Assembly: GCA_037447655.1 (NCBI GenBank)
Contig: JBBHKE010002842.1
Coordinates: 186,001-250,000 of the forward strand
Length of the DNA stretch: 64,000 nucleotides
Direction of reading: 5' to 3'
Origin: Zygnema cylindricum
Taxonomy: Eukaryota; Streptophyta; Zygnematophyceae; Zygnematales; Zygnemataceae
This document shows positions 31,513 to 42,480 of this stretch, in pieces (the first letter of the stretch is position 1; each line of letters starts with the position of its first letter). The notes under the pieces were generated by a model. The model had not been told where the DNA came from. It searched no databases and saw only the letters and a program-made list of their open reading frames with translations. Position numbers and translations under genes: made by a program.

Positions 31513-32402
31513 CTATAGATCCCTTTAACCATACAAACACAATCAAAATCAGATTTGAGTCAGAAAATTTTGATGATTTTGAGCTTCCTAACTATGCAGG
31601 TTTTCTAGATGATGATGATCTTGCAGGTATAAATCTGACCGAGGAGGATTCAGCCGTGAAACCTCTAGTGCCAACTTTAACCGAAAAGGAAGAAGTGGTG
31701 GAAATAGACTTGGAATAAAGGGATAGGGGATAAGTCGAAATTGTTCGAAAGAATCCACGAAAGCCATCCATTTCCGCATCAGAGTTTGAGGGTGGAAGGA
31801 GAAGCAGCAAAATACTGCAAGAGAAACAAGTTAACAACAAGGTAACCAAATTGTCTCACCCAGATGAACCCCAAACTTATGGTGAGTCGATGAATTGCTT
31901 GAGAGGAACCGGTGGAAGACAACCATTAATGAGGAGATGGCTTCGATTATGGCAGCGAATTCATGGGAATTGGTAGACTCTCCTCCTGACAAAAAGCTTA
32001 TCGGGTGTAAGTGGGTATTTAAATTGAAACTCAACCCGGATAACACCATTGAGCGCTACAAGGCTCGGTTAGTGGCGAAAGGATTACCCAGAAAGAGGGA
32101 ATTGACTACAAGGAGACATTTGCCCCAGTCATCAGGTTTCCATCCGTCCGGATACTTCTCAATTTTGCATCAGTAGAAGACATGGAAGTACATCAAATGG
32201 ACATCAAGACGGCCTTCCTACATAGAGAGTTGAGGAAGGAATTATATTTATTGCAATTTATGTTGATGATTTGCTTGTTTTAACTAAATCTATGGATAAA
32301 ATAAATAAGTTGAAAATGGATCTTAAAGGTAGATTTAATATTAAAGATATGGGCAAAGCAACGTATATTTTAGGAATTCAGGTAGAGAGAGACAGAGATA
32401 AA
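31513..32402 (+). pseudogene. Copia pol fragment E6, probably the rest of E4
   Basis: Integrase/RT linker from DPF-like sequence (FESENFDDFELPNY), GGRRSSKILQEKQ, RT start (IGCKWVFKLKLNPDNTIERY, 31895-32176 frame), then a jump at about 32235 from FLHRE to IYVDDLLVL-type sequence. About 250 bp of RT core are deleted. Several frameshifts and stops. It ends in ILGIQVERDRD where the E7 LTR starts at 32403. Confidence 0.8.
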
Positions 32403-33460
32403 TGCAATTTTGAGACCTCCTTAGGTCCTCACAATGGGTAGCTCATATGAAGCCCCTAGGATAACCTTGACCCCTTTGTGTTTCAGCAAGAATAACTACC
32501 ACCTTGGAAGACAAAAACTCTCACCACCTCCACTCCTGTGAAGGGAAGACTCACATGAGTGGATAGCAAAAAAGAATCACTGAATTTGCTCCCTTGGGCA
32601 GTAAGTTATGAATGGTCAAAGATGACCTTTTGTACAAGAGCTCTGTCGGAGAGAGGCGGCTACCTACTTAATTTTTCTAAGTCCTATCTTCCTCTCTAAT
32701 CCCTTACTACTGACGTACGAAACTAATCGCAGTACTGTATCGTACATGAAGGTACAGGTGCCGGTGTACTTTTTCTACGGCCATCGTACGACATGGCCAA
32801 AAGTCAACACATGCCATATTCAGATTCGTTCCTATAATCCCCAGAGATGCCGCAAGCCAATGTGGTTCTGCCACGTGTTAATTGACGTGGCGGTGACCTG
32901 AAACCTCTAAAAACCTATTCCTTGATCTTGGCATCTATCACGGTCGTTCGATCAAAACTGGCTTTCAATTGTAGCCGTCAAAATTAGATGCACGCTATTT
33001 GTTTCGCTGTTGAAACAAATGCGCGCGATATGCGTTTCTTCATCATACCGTACTGCATACAATATAAATTTGTATCTATGCACTATGTATCTATTTCCCG
33101 TTAAACGAATTAGTCTACGTGTAGCTACTTATATATTTGTCAAACGTTATATACTTCAACATTGGTCCTAGACGTATATGATAAGGCTAACGGCTACTAG
33201 CTAACTTGACAAGCGGCGGGTACTAGGATCAAATCATGGGTCCGCCAATTTCCCTTTTGGTAAACCTACCAAACTACTGCCTGTGTCTCTGTGGAGAGCA
33301 TAGGCTGCCATGGCTCTAGCTCTCTCTCCAACCTTCTGTAACTGCGACAAATGTGGGAGTTGAAGAGAGGAGTTAGAGGAAGACTGCCTCTACTTATTTT
33401 TTGCATTATATAAACAGTTTAAGATTTAGAAAATACTAACAAGAATATTTAATTCCTACA
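32403..33460 (-). repeat. 3' LTR of truncated copia element E7 (1058 bp)
   Basis: Minus-sense start TGTAGGAATTAAATATTC at 33460 and end CAAAATTGCA at 32403, the variant type also seen in E4. The polypurine tract and pol end adjoin at 33461. Confidence 0.88.
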
Positions 33461-33778
33461 CTCCCCTTATTTTCTAGTCACTTTTATATTTAATACCACA
33501 CTTCTCCCTGCATAAAATGAGTTTAAAGGAAGGCAATGGTTTGTGATCCCATTTGGTACCATCTCACTATAAGGTCTATACTCTAAACTGATTATCTTGT
33601 TTTCTACTTTTTCTCTAACAAAGCTAAGTCTAATGTCCATATGTTTTTCTTTAAAGTGGTGGTTAGGATTCGCAGAAATGGCAATGGCTGCCTAATTATC
33701 ACAAAACACTTTTTTAGATATCACTCTTAAGATGACCAAACTCACATAGCAAGGACTTGTCCCACATTAATTCTTTTT
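33461..33778 (-). pseudogene. E7 RNase H tail, truncated
   Basis: The minus-strand end of a family I pol (KHHFK- and RLSFVREKVENKI-type sequence, with the CDNQ position now carrying a stop). At about 33778 it switches within a GAGGCTG word to family II sequence, a non-homologous junction. Confidence 0.8.
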
Positions 33779-33939
33779 GAGGCTGGAATTGTTGGATCCG
33801 TAGGTTGCCGCCGAGGAGGAGGTGGTGGAGGAGGAGGAGGATTCTCCACAAGGGGAATAGCCGAAGGGTCCAAAGTGGGACTAGAAGAAGCGAGAGGAAC
33901 ACTTTCAAAAATAACATATTCTTTGATTTTGGAATCTTT

Positions 33940-35342
33940 TTAAAAATCTGTCATACCAAAAACATCTACCGATCTGCTCTCTTCTTTAACCTGAATATAT
34001 CTAGCACTCTGAAGAGTATTCCTATCCCTATTAAATACTCTATAGCCCACGGATTCATCATCATAACCCATAAAAATTCCTGGAATCGATTTTTGACTAA
34101 GCTTAGATATAGGGAGATTATCCAAAATAAAACATTTACTCCCAAAAACTCGGAAGTGACTAACATTCGGTTTTCTTCCGGTCCACACTTCATATGGTGT
34201 TTTCCCTTTTACTGCTCTAGTCTCTATTCTATTTCTAATATACGACGCACACGAGAAAGCTTCACCCCAAAATTTGAAATCTATTCCTTTATCTAGTAAC
34301 ATAGATTTTGCACTCTCTGTTAGAGTTCAGTTGAGTCTTTCGGATACTCCATTCTGTTCCGGAGTATAACGAACTGTAAATTGCCGAGAAATGCCATTGT
34401 CTTTTAAATATTCAGAGAATGTATGAGAAATATATTCCCCTCCGTTGTCGGACCGAAGGGAAAGGATCGGTTTCCCATGAAGTTTTCGGCCCATACCCGA
34501 AAATGCTTGAAGTGAGTGAGCACTTCACTCTTTTCTTTCATAAAGTAAACCTTGCTATATCTTGAGAAGTCATCCGTAAAAGTGACAAAAAACCGGTTGC
34601 CACTGAGTGAAGGAACTTTTGATGGCCCCCACACATCCGAATGATTAATTTGCAGCAAATCCGTTGCCCGGTTATCCGCTGTCTGAGGTAGTGGCAGCTT
34701 ATGAAGTTTTCCCAAAGCACATCCATCACATACATGGGAATCTGTTTGTCCTAATTTAACACCATCTATCATATTTTGCTTTACCATTTTATCAAGCCTT
34801 TCATGATGAACATGACCGAGCCTCTTATGCCACAATACATTTTCCGGAAGGACACTAGAGTATGCAAAGTCAATTTCATTAGCCAAGTCCATCCGGTACA
34901 ACAAGTTTGGGCCTCTAGTTCCTACCAAAGCTACCTTCCCATCTTTGCTTACTACCTTTTTCCCATTCTTTTGTAAAATTTCAAAACCTTTCATTTCTGC
35001 TACCGAAGTGGAAAACAATTTTTTTGTAAACTTTGGGATATAGAGAACATCATGCAAGGTTCTCTTTACAATCCGACCATTGATGTCACATGCTAACTCC
35101 ACTCTTCCCTTTGCCGTAGCCTTCACAACGCTATCATCCGCGTAATAAATCCGACGAGTGGGAGTTGGAGTAAGTGTTTTGATGTAAGCCTGGTTGCCGC
35201 ACATGTGGGAGGAGCATCCGGAGTCCATAATCCATCTGTTCTCTCGAGGTCCCTCCATGAGATCTTTTGCAAGAGCAAAGTACTCGTCATCATCCGATTG
35301 CGGAAATCTGACCACATCTTTCTTTTCTTCCGGTCGTTCATC
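33940..35342 (-). pseudogene. E8a protease and integrase (family II), truncated
   Basis: Protease WIMDSGCSSHMC, pre-integrase and zinc region (WHKRLGHVHHERL, CDGCALGKLHKL), and catalytic HSDVWGP. A frameshift near 34480 then hides SDNGGEY, and 33940-34302 resumes with LLDKGIDFKFWGEAFSCA and the DDESVGYRVF block. After a proline run (about 33815-33850) the element is cut at 33779. RT and RNase H are missing from this copy. Confidence 0.88.
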
Positions 35343-36245
35343 TTATGACGTCTCATCAAATGCAAGGAATGCGGCATTTTTAATCGGCAGTTTTGATGTC
35401 GGAAATTTTGGTGATGAATCCTCCGATCGCACCCTCCATCCCGCACGATAAATTCCTGTTTCACATGCTTTTATAAATGCCGGACACAGCCCGAAAACAT
35501 GACCTTGGCCAAAGCAATAGACACACCTATCATATTGCTTATAATTCGGATTGGGGGTAAAGTTTCTATTTCCAGAAAAACCAGCCGGCTTATATGTCTG
35601 TGCATTGTAAACAATCACTGATTGACCACCATTTAATGCTATCTGAGTTGCCTCATCGTCTAGGATATAAGCCTGAGCTACTGCTATATTCCATTTACTC
35701 TTCTCTAACCATCTTAGCTGCTCCGCTGCTCCTCTATATTTAGTAGGAGGCCCTCTCATTAGAATCATAGCTTGATGATAAGGAGGAAAACTCCCCCCGA
35801 AACATGCATTCTCCGATAATAAAAGTTTCAAGCCATTACAATATGAGTTCATGTCACCCCTAGTATATTTATAGTCCCAAATTTTTCCAGAAGTAACAAC
35901 CTCATTCTGCTCACTAGCTAAGACATAAGATTCACTCAAGGCCTTCCATATTTCAGATGCTGTAGAGATATTGATATATATCATGTTAAGATCTTCTGAC
36001 AAAAGTAACTTCAACACATGCAATGCATCTTCATTTTTCTTCCCAAACTCAGGATCCGTATTTGGAAGAATACTCGAAATCACATCATATAATTTCACTT
36101 GTTTCAAATAAGACTTAGACAAATCCGCCCAATAAAGATACTTTTGCCCATTAAACACCGGGATCCGTGAGGGAGGGCCCGTAACCTGTTGATTTGAGGC
36201 AGCTGGTGCCACTGAAGAAGATGAAGAAGCACCGGCAGTTGCCAT
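35343..36245 (-). pseudogene. E8a Gag (copia family II)
   Basis: The start used here is ATG 36245 (MATAGASSSSSVAPAAS), inside the LTR; the frame is open to 36293. The N-terminus then crosses the LTR/primer-site boundary as QVTGPPSRIPVFNG, homologous to QVMGPPSRVP of family I. Downstream are a capsid-like region, an asparagine-rich stretch, and a CCHC knuckle (CVYCFGQGHVFGLC). The frame ends at TAA 35343-35345, but the same frame continues into protease, so one nonsense codon separates Gag from Pol. Family II is a distinct lineage with a different Gag body. Confidence 0.88.
36172..36186 (-). other. E8a primer-binding site, half-tRNA type with two changes
   Basis: GGTTACGGGCCCTCC on the minus strand, abutting the LTR. 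13 of 15 to the complement of the initiator tRNA-Met anticodon arm. It encodes VTGPP, parallel to VMGPP of family I, so the overlap of primer site and Gag is shared by both families. Confidence 0.75.
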
Positions 36246-37197
36246 GATAATCAATTGTGCAAAGAGGAAACTCTCACGAAATCCCACAAACAACCAACTT
36301 CACAATGAAGCCCCAAACATACCAAACACACCCTAAGTCTGCAAATTTGCCACAATATAAAATATACACCAAAAAACCCATATGCAGAATTTCACAAAGT
36401 TATGCCAAAAGATCACAATGATCTTATAATTCAAACACACCCAAAAACTGCTTCGCAGTTTTTCATACACAACAACCCTACTTCTCTTAAAGTAATCTAA
36501 GTCCTATATATACAAGTGAGCCTACAGTTGATCACACCATACTACAACTAGCGTGGTCAATTGGTACACTACTTCTTCATTAACAAAATCCCACCGTCGA
36601 ATGCACATAATTATTTACACCAATCAAAAAGTCGCTAGAAATGAAATAGTACGCGGTTAAAGTTCGTCCGCTGAAGTGACACTACAGTCAATACTTCTCT
36701 TCAAAAATGACGGCGGACTTCGTCCGCTTTCCACGTATTCTTTCATCACCGAAGATGAACCTTCACGTGTAACTTTGGTCCTCAAATGTAACTGTACCTT
36801 TCCTTCTAGAACAACCAAACTTGACTTTCTCACGGACCGACACGTGTGCCTGAAGTGCACCGAATCTGTGTACTCCCTTTCGAGTTACATACTCACTAAA
36901 TCATGTCCCCGTCAATTTATCTTCACACAAACTGACTCATATTCAGAACACCTTTCTTGCGATGACTGCTATAGCTGCTATGACTCTGCTATGAGTGTTA
37001 TGACTGCTATGATTGCTATGATCTGACAGCGCAGCTGTGATATTAGAGCAGCGCAGCTGCGATGTCAGATCAGAGCAGCATAGCAGCACAGCAACAAGTG
37101 TAGAGTGCTCAAGGTTTCTAGTTGCGATGTCAGACTTAGCGCAGCATGGTAGTATAGCAGCAAGATATAGAGAGAACTCAAGGTTTCCAAAACAACA
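36187..37197 (-). repeat. LTR of copia family II (1011 bp), shared by E8a and E8b
   Basis: Minus-sense start TGTTGTTTTGG at 37197, directly after the polypurine tract of E8b, and end AAATCAACA at 36187, directly before the primer site and gag of E8a. Its 5-bp termini TGTTG/CAACA are perfect inverted repeats. It serves as 3' LTR for one copy and 5' LTR for the other. An AGCAGCGCAGCTGCGATGTC-type short-repeat patch lies at about 36960-37110. Confidence 0.9.
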
Positions 37198-37220
37198 CTC
37201 CCCTAAACCTTTAGACTCTC

Positions 37221-38516
37221 TCAGCCACTGAGTCTACATTCCTCTCTACAGAACTTCAACTTAGGTGCAGGTAAAGACTTAGTCATCATATCTGCTACCA
37301 TCTTCTCATCCGGAAGATAACTTAGCTTTAAAATTCTGTTCATCACCTTTTCTCTTACAAAATGCAGCTTGATGTCAATGTGCTTGCTTTTGAAAAGATG
37401 ACTCGGGTTGGATGCAATCGCAATAGCTGCTTCGTTGTCACACCACACTATTTGAGGTTCGGATTGCATAAAATGAAGTTCTTGGAGGAGCGACTTCACC
37501 CATAGTAACTCCTTGACAGCTGAGCTTGCTGCCATTTATTCAGCCTCCATTGTAGATTGAGCTGTTACCTTTTGAAGCTTGCTGCTCCAGCACCATGTTC
37601 CTGTTCCAATCTTCAAAATGAATCCAGTGGTGGAACGGCGGCTTGGCATGTCTCCATAGCTAGCATCGGTCCATGTCTGAATTTTGACTTCATCTCCACC
37701 GAGAGCAAGTTTAAGATTCCGTGTTCCTGCAAGGTACCGAAGAACCCTCTTTGCGGCCTCCCAATCTGTTTTTTCTTAGATTTTGCAAACTTCGACTCAA
37801 AGCGCCAACTGCTGCCGCAATATCCGGCCTTGTGCAGTTCATGAAGTAAATTAGGCTACCAACAATCTGTCGGTATAGAATGGTGGCCATAAAATCTGCC
37901 TCCCGTGACTCCAAGGTATCGTCAAAAATGATTCCTCCATCGATCTCTATGCCTTCCACTTTCTACTTAAATTCCATGGGAGTTGCACTTCCGTTTGCCT
38001 CAGCCATGCCAAAATTTTCAAGCACATTTCCTATCGCTTCACGTTGCGTTAGATGGATTGTTCTCCTATCTCTATCCCTTTCTACTTGAATTCCAAGAAT
38101 ATACTTTGCCTCACCTAAGTCCTTCATCTCAAATCTTGAATTCAAGGCTGCCTTTATTTTGTTAATTTCATTTAATGACTTACTTAACAACAGCAAATCA
38201 TCTACATGTACCGCAATGTACATAATCCCATCTTTCCCTTCCATAACATAGACTGAGTGATCTGAGCTAATCCTGACGAATCCTATACTGGTAAGAAACT
38301 CATCTAGTTTTAGGTTCCACTGCCGTGGAGCCTGCTTCAAACCATACAGGGATTTCAACAGTTTACAGACCATATTTTCTTTTCCATTCTCTTCATACCT
38401 TTCAAGCTGCTTCATATAAATTACTTCCTCTAAATCTCCATGCAAGAAAGCTGTCTTAACATCCATTTGATGTAGTTCCATATTCTCAATGGCCGCTAAG
38501 GATAACAAAATTCTAA
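37221..38516 (-). pseudogene. E8b RT and RNase H (family II)
   Basis: 38508 to 37963: VKTAFLHGDLEEVIYMKQ, SLYGLKQAPRQW, and catalytic motif HVDD (Tyr changed to His), ending at a stop after TPMEFK. 37959 to 37711 continues with the MNCTRPDIAAAVGALSRSL block. 37535 to 37221 is RNase H (AASSAVKELLWVKSLLQEL, CDNEAAIAIASNPSHLFKSK) with tail MMTKSLPAPKL and stop. The polypurine tract follows. A frameshift falls in the DW-AAKR region (about 37770). Confidence 0.9.
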
Positions 38517-40045
38517 CAGGTGGAAACGGACAACCGGAGAGAAAGTCTCTTCATAGTCAATTCCCTCCTTCTGACTATAGCCTTACGCAACAAGCGTAGC
38601 CTTATATCTTTCAATAGAGTTATCTGGATTCAACTTTACTTTAAAGACCCACTTACAGCCGATGGCTTTTCGGTCTGGTGGAAGCTCCACAAGCTCCCAA
38701 GTTTGAGCCTCCATTATCGATCGCATTTCATCGTTAGCCGCAGCGATCCATTGATCTTTTTCCGGAGCTGAAAAGGCTTATTGTATTGTGACCGGTTCCA
38801 TCATGCTGGAAGATAATAGAGCAGTTTTACAGCTTCGCAATTTTGCAGCGTCGCAGCTTTGCAGCTTCGCAGCGTCGCAGCTTTGCAGCTTCGCACCATC
38901 GCAGCTTTGTAGTTTCGCAACGTCGCAGTTTTCAGTCAGATCCAGTGATCCGACAGAAAATAGCGCTGCTTCGTAGTGTCCCAGCCTGCTGCTTTGCCTT
39001 TTTCCCCTCGGAAAATCTGAGGCTGTAATTGTTGGATTTGTAGGTTGCCGCCGAGGAGGAGGTGGTGGAGGAGGAGGAGGATTCTCCACAAGGGGACCAG
39101 CCGAAGGGTCCAAAGTGGGACTAGAAGAAGCGAGAGGAACACTTTGAAAAATAACATATTCATTGATTTTGGAATCTTTTTCAAAATCTGTCATACCAAA
39201 AACATCTACCGATCTGCTCTCTTCTTTAACCTGAATATATCTAGCACTCTGAAGAGTATTCCTATCCCTATTAAATACTCTATAGCCCACGGATTCATCA
39301 TCATAACCCTTAAAAATTCCTGGAATCGATTTTCGACTAAGCTTAGATATAGGGAGATTATCCAAAATAAAACATTTACTCCCAAAAACTCGGAAGTGAC
39401 TAACATTCGGTTTTCTTCCGGTCCACACTTCATATGGTGTTTTCCCTTATACTGCTCTAGTCTCTATTCTATTTCTAATATACGACGCACACGAGAAAGC
39501 TCCACCCCAAAATTTGAAATCTATTCCTTTATCTAGTAACATAGATTTTGCACTCTCTGTTAGAGTTCGGTTGAGTCTTTCGGATACTCCATTCTGTTCC
39601 GGAGTATAAGGAACTGTAAATTGCCGAGAAATGCCATTGTCTTTTAAATATTCAAAGAATGTATGAGAAATATATTCCCCTCCGTTGTCGGACCGAAGGG
39701 AAAGGATCGGTTTCCCATGAAGTTTTTTGGCCCATACCCGAAAATGCTTGAAGTGAGTGAGCACTTCACTCTTTTCTTTCATAAAGTAAACCTTGCTATA
39801 TCTTGAGAAGTCATCCGTAAAAGTGATAAAAAACCGGTTGCCACTGAGTGAAGGAACTTTTGATGGCCCCCACACATGCGAATGAATAATTTGTAGCAAA
39901 TCCGTTGCCCGGTTATACGCTGTCTGAGGTAGTGGCAGCTTATGAAGTTTTCCCAAAGCATATCCATCACATACATGGGAATCTGTTTGTCCTAATTTAA
40001 CACCATCTATCATATTTTGCTTTGCCATTTTATCAAGCCTTTCAT
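38517..40045 (-). pseudogene. E8b integrase and linker (family II)
   Basis: 40028 to 39447: the zinc region with CDGYALGK (Cys to Tyr), HSHVWGP (catalytic Asp to His), SDNGGEY and [13 protein letters not shown] intact. A stop at 39447 is followed by frame 39428 to 38778, GRKPNVSHFRVF to a proline run, SDFPRGKRQSSRL, and then a 24-30-bp in-frame repeat tract (next entry). The start of RT (38517-38777) has stops. At 40045 the coding is cut and 25 bp of the same family's LTR start follow, so gag, protease and most of the 5' LTR were deleted. Confidence 0.88.
38830..38945 (-). repeat. In-frame short tandem repeat in E8b linker
   Basis: At least four units of CAGCTTCGCAGCGTCGCAGC-like sequence on the plus strand encode, on the minus strand, repeated KLQSCDAA-type octapeptides. 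It is absent from E8a only because that copy is cut before this point, so I cannot tell whether it is family-wide. Confidence 0.8.
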
Positions 40046-40070
40046 AGAGAACTCAAGGTTTCCAAAACAA
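40046..40070 (-). repeat. First 25 bp of a family II LTR
   Basis: Matches 37170-37194 (AGAGAACTCAAGGTTTCCAA then AACAA). It lies between E8b integrase and the E9 LTR fragment. It marks the 5' end of E8b, which therefore inserted in or next to the E9 5' LTR. Confidence 0.8.
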
Positions 40071-40175
40071 AAGGTCAGAGTTATTGTCTGCCAAGGTGGC
40101 AGTTGTTTTTGCTGAAACACAAAGGGGTCAGGGTCATCCTAGAGGCTTCTTGGAAGCAGTCCACTCAGAGGACTT

Positions 40176-40975
40176 ATGGAGGTCTCAGAGTTTCAGGTTA
40201 TGGGCCCACCCTCTAGGGTACCAATCTTTAATGGAACTGGCTTCATATATTGGGAAAGTATGATGATAGGAGCTCTATGCGAAAAAAGGTTTTGAGGGAA
40301 GTGAGTGGACGATTGGGGCGTCCATCAAGTCTTGGATTTCCTCCAGGGTTTGAAGCAAGCAGATTCACAAAGAAAGAAGGTCCATCTTCAACGGAGGAGA
40401 CAAAGGAACGAGAGGTGGTGGACAAAGGAGCGGAGAAGGAGACAACCACACCAATAGCAACTGGTTCAGCATTCATGTCAACTATTCCGAGGAACGAGGA
40501 GAATGATACTCAAACTTGGGACTTCAACAATATGGCGGCAAAGCACTTCATCCTACGCCATCTGACGCAAGGACTTGCATGTCCTCATTTGGAGGTAGAA
40601 AGGGCATCCGATCTTTGGATGGCTCTCATAGAGATGTACCGAAGTGGTACGATTCAGCAACAACAGTTGGTTGATCAGAAAGTTAACGAGTATGTTTACA
40701 AACGGGGGAAGATGTTGGATTTTTGCAATGAGCTTGCTACACTCTTGAGGAAGCTAGAGAGTGCGGGAAAAGATTTTAGTGAAAAAGAAAAGGTTAACTG
40801 TTTACTGATGAAGTTACCCGATGAGTTCGAGAACATAGTCAACCGTGTGCAGGACTTGCCGGACTCAAGGTGGATATGGAACCCAGTGGTAGGGATAATT
40901 CTCGTTCACGAGAATACGATTGAGATCCGAAGGGGAGGAAAGAGTGGGCAAGCCTTGGCAACTGCGACCGATTAG
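40176..40975 (+). pseudogene. E9 Gag
   Basis: ATG 40176 in the LTR, MEVSEFQVMGPPSRVPIFNG, then a break at CEKRF (about 40290), where a changed base run gives a stop and a frame change. 40250-40975 carries the rest open: GRLGRPSSLGFPPGF, NNMAAKHFILRHLTQGL, SDLWMALIEMYRSG, LLMKLPDEFENIVNRVQDLP. It ends at a TGG-to-TAG stop in ATDWRNK. The most complete family I Gag body in the window. Confidence 0.9.
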
Positions 40976-41039
40976 AGGAACAAGGATTCCCTCAAACCGG
41001 TCGGAAACTATGGGGGAAGGGAGCACAAAAATCAGAATG

Positions 41040-42480
41040 ACGAGTTCGGACCAAGGGCTCCCAAAGGTTTATGTCATTTTTGTGAGAAACCTGGGCACTA
41101 TATGACAGAGTGCACTAAGCTAACCAAGCTTCGGTTAAAGGAGGGGCAGACCGGTGGTACCGCGAGAGGAAAGAAAAAAGCCCTTTTGACACAGGTACAT
41201 GAGGTGGAATCTGAGGACGAGGACGATGAGCTCTTTTTAGATGAGGAGTTGGAGGGGAAAAACGAGGTCGAAATTCCATGAAGGTAGAAATGTGCTTACG
41301 GTGAAAAGAAAGGTGATGCAAGCTTAATTGTAGATTCAGGTGCCTCCATGCACATGTGTAAGGATAGGCACCTGTTCACTAACATAAGAAAGATTCCCAC
41401 CGAAGAGATAAAGTTTTGGGTTGGGAGGATAGTCACCACTACTCTTGTAGGATCGGTAGATTTGAAAGTGTTAGTAGAAGGAAAGACATCCATAGTAACA
41501 TTCTCCGATGTATTGTTTATTCGAGAGCTGAACAAAAACCTCATCTCTACATCTGTATTAGATGATAATGGTTTTTTTACTAGCACTAGGGAAGGAGTCT
41601 TTACTGCTAGTTTTGAGGAGGATGTCTATTTCATTGTTGGGAAAGGTAGCCATAGGATGATTAGGCTGGTTTTAAGTAATGAAACGAAGAAACTTTATTA
41701 TGCTCGTGTTCATGATATTATGATGTGGCGTAAGAGGCTTGGGCATGTGAATCTAGATAAGTTAAGAGAGATGAAAAATATAGGAGTTGTGGAAGGGATA
41801 AAGTTCAGTGAGAGTGATAATATAAGTGATTGAAGTGGATGTGCACAAGGAAAAACACACAGATTACCCTTTCCTAAAACAACCACCTATAAGGGAGAAA
41901 AAATTCTACATCTAGTACACACAGTTATTTGGGGACTGGCTAAAGTGCCCTCACCGGGGGGGAAGAGATTTATAATGACTATCACTGATGATTGGTCTCG
42001 GTATTCACGGGTGTATTTTTTGAAAAAACAAGTCAGAAGCTCAGGATTGTTTTAGACAATATAAAGCATTGAGTGAAAAACTCCATGAAGCTCCAATCAA
42101 GGGAGTAAGGAGTGACAATGTTGGGGAGTATACTTCTAACCGGTTTGAGGATTTTCTGAGGGAAGATGGAGTTCAACACCAAAAGAAAGTTCCAGAAAAC
42201 CTGGTACAGAATGGGGTAGTTGAAAGGTTAAATAGAACACTAAGTGATAGTGCTAGAAGTATGTTGTCAAATAAAAAGATAGGAAAAAGGTTTTGGGCAG
42301 AAGCAATGAACTGTGCTAATAACCTCAAAAATAGAGTTCTTACTTCAGCTAGAAAAGATCAAACACCTTATGAGAGATAGACAAGCCGGAAACCAGACAT
42401 ATTTCACTTAAAGGTTTTCGGCAGTCAAGTATTCAGTCCAGATACAGATCGGTCCAACTAGAAGCTAGATCCTAAAGGAA
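41040..42480 (+). pseudogene. E9 zinc knuckle, protease, integrase
   Basis: Knuckle CHFCEKPGHYMTEC, a stop before the protease, then IVDSGASMHMCKD (41330), zinc region with WRKRLGHVN (first His to Arg) and GCAQGK, integrase pieces with a lost HTDIWGP (reads HTVIWGL), SDNVGEY and QNGVVERLNRTL. Multiple stops and shifts. Continuous homology with E2 and E5 throughout. Confidence 0.87.

Noticed and set aside
33805-34296. Arginine/tryptophan-rich 163-codon plus-strand frame (also 39045-39536)
   Set aside because: Antisense shadow of the family II integrase and its proline run; repeated only because the element is.
38830-38945. CRISPR-like or regulatory direct repeats
   Set aside because: The repeats have no spacers and encode in-frame peptides of a retroelement linker; the genome context is eukaryotic.
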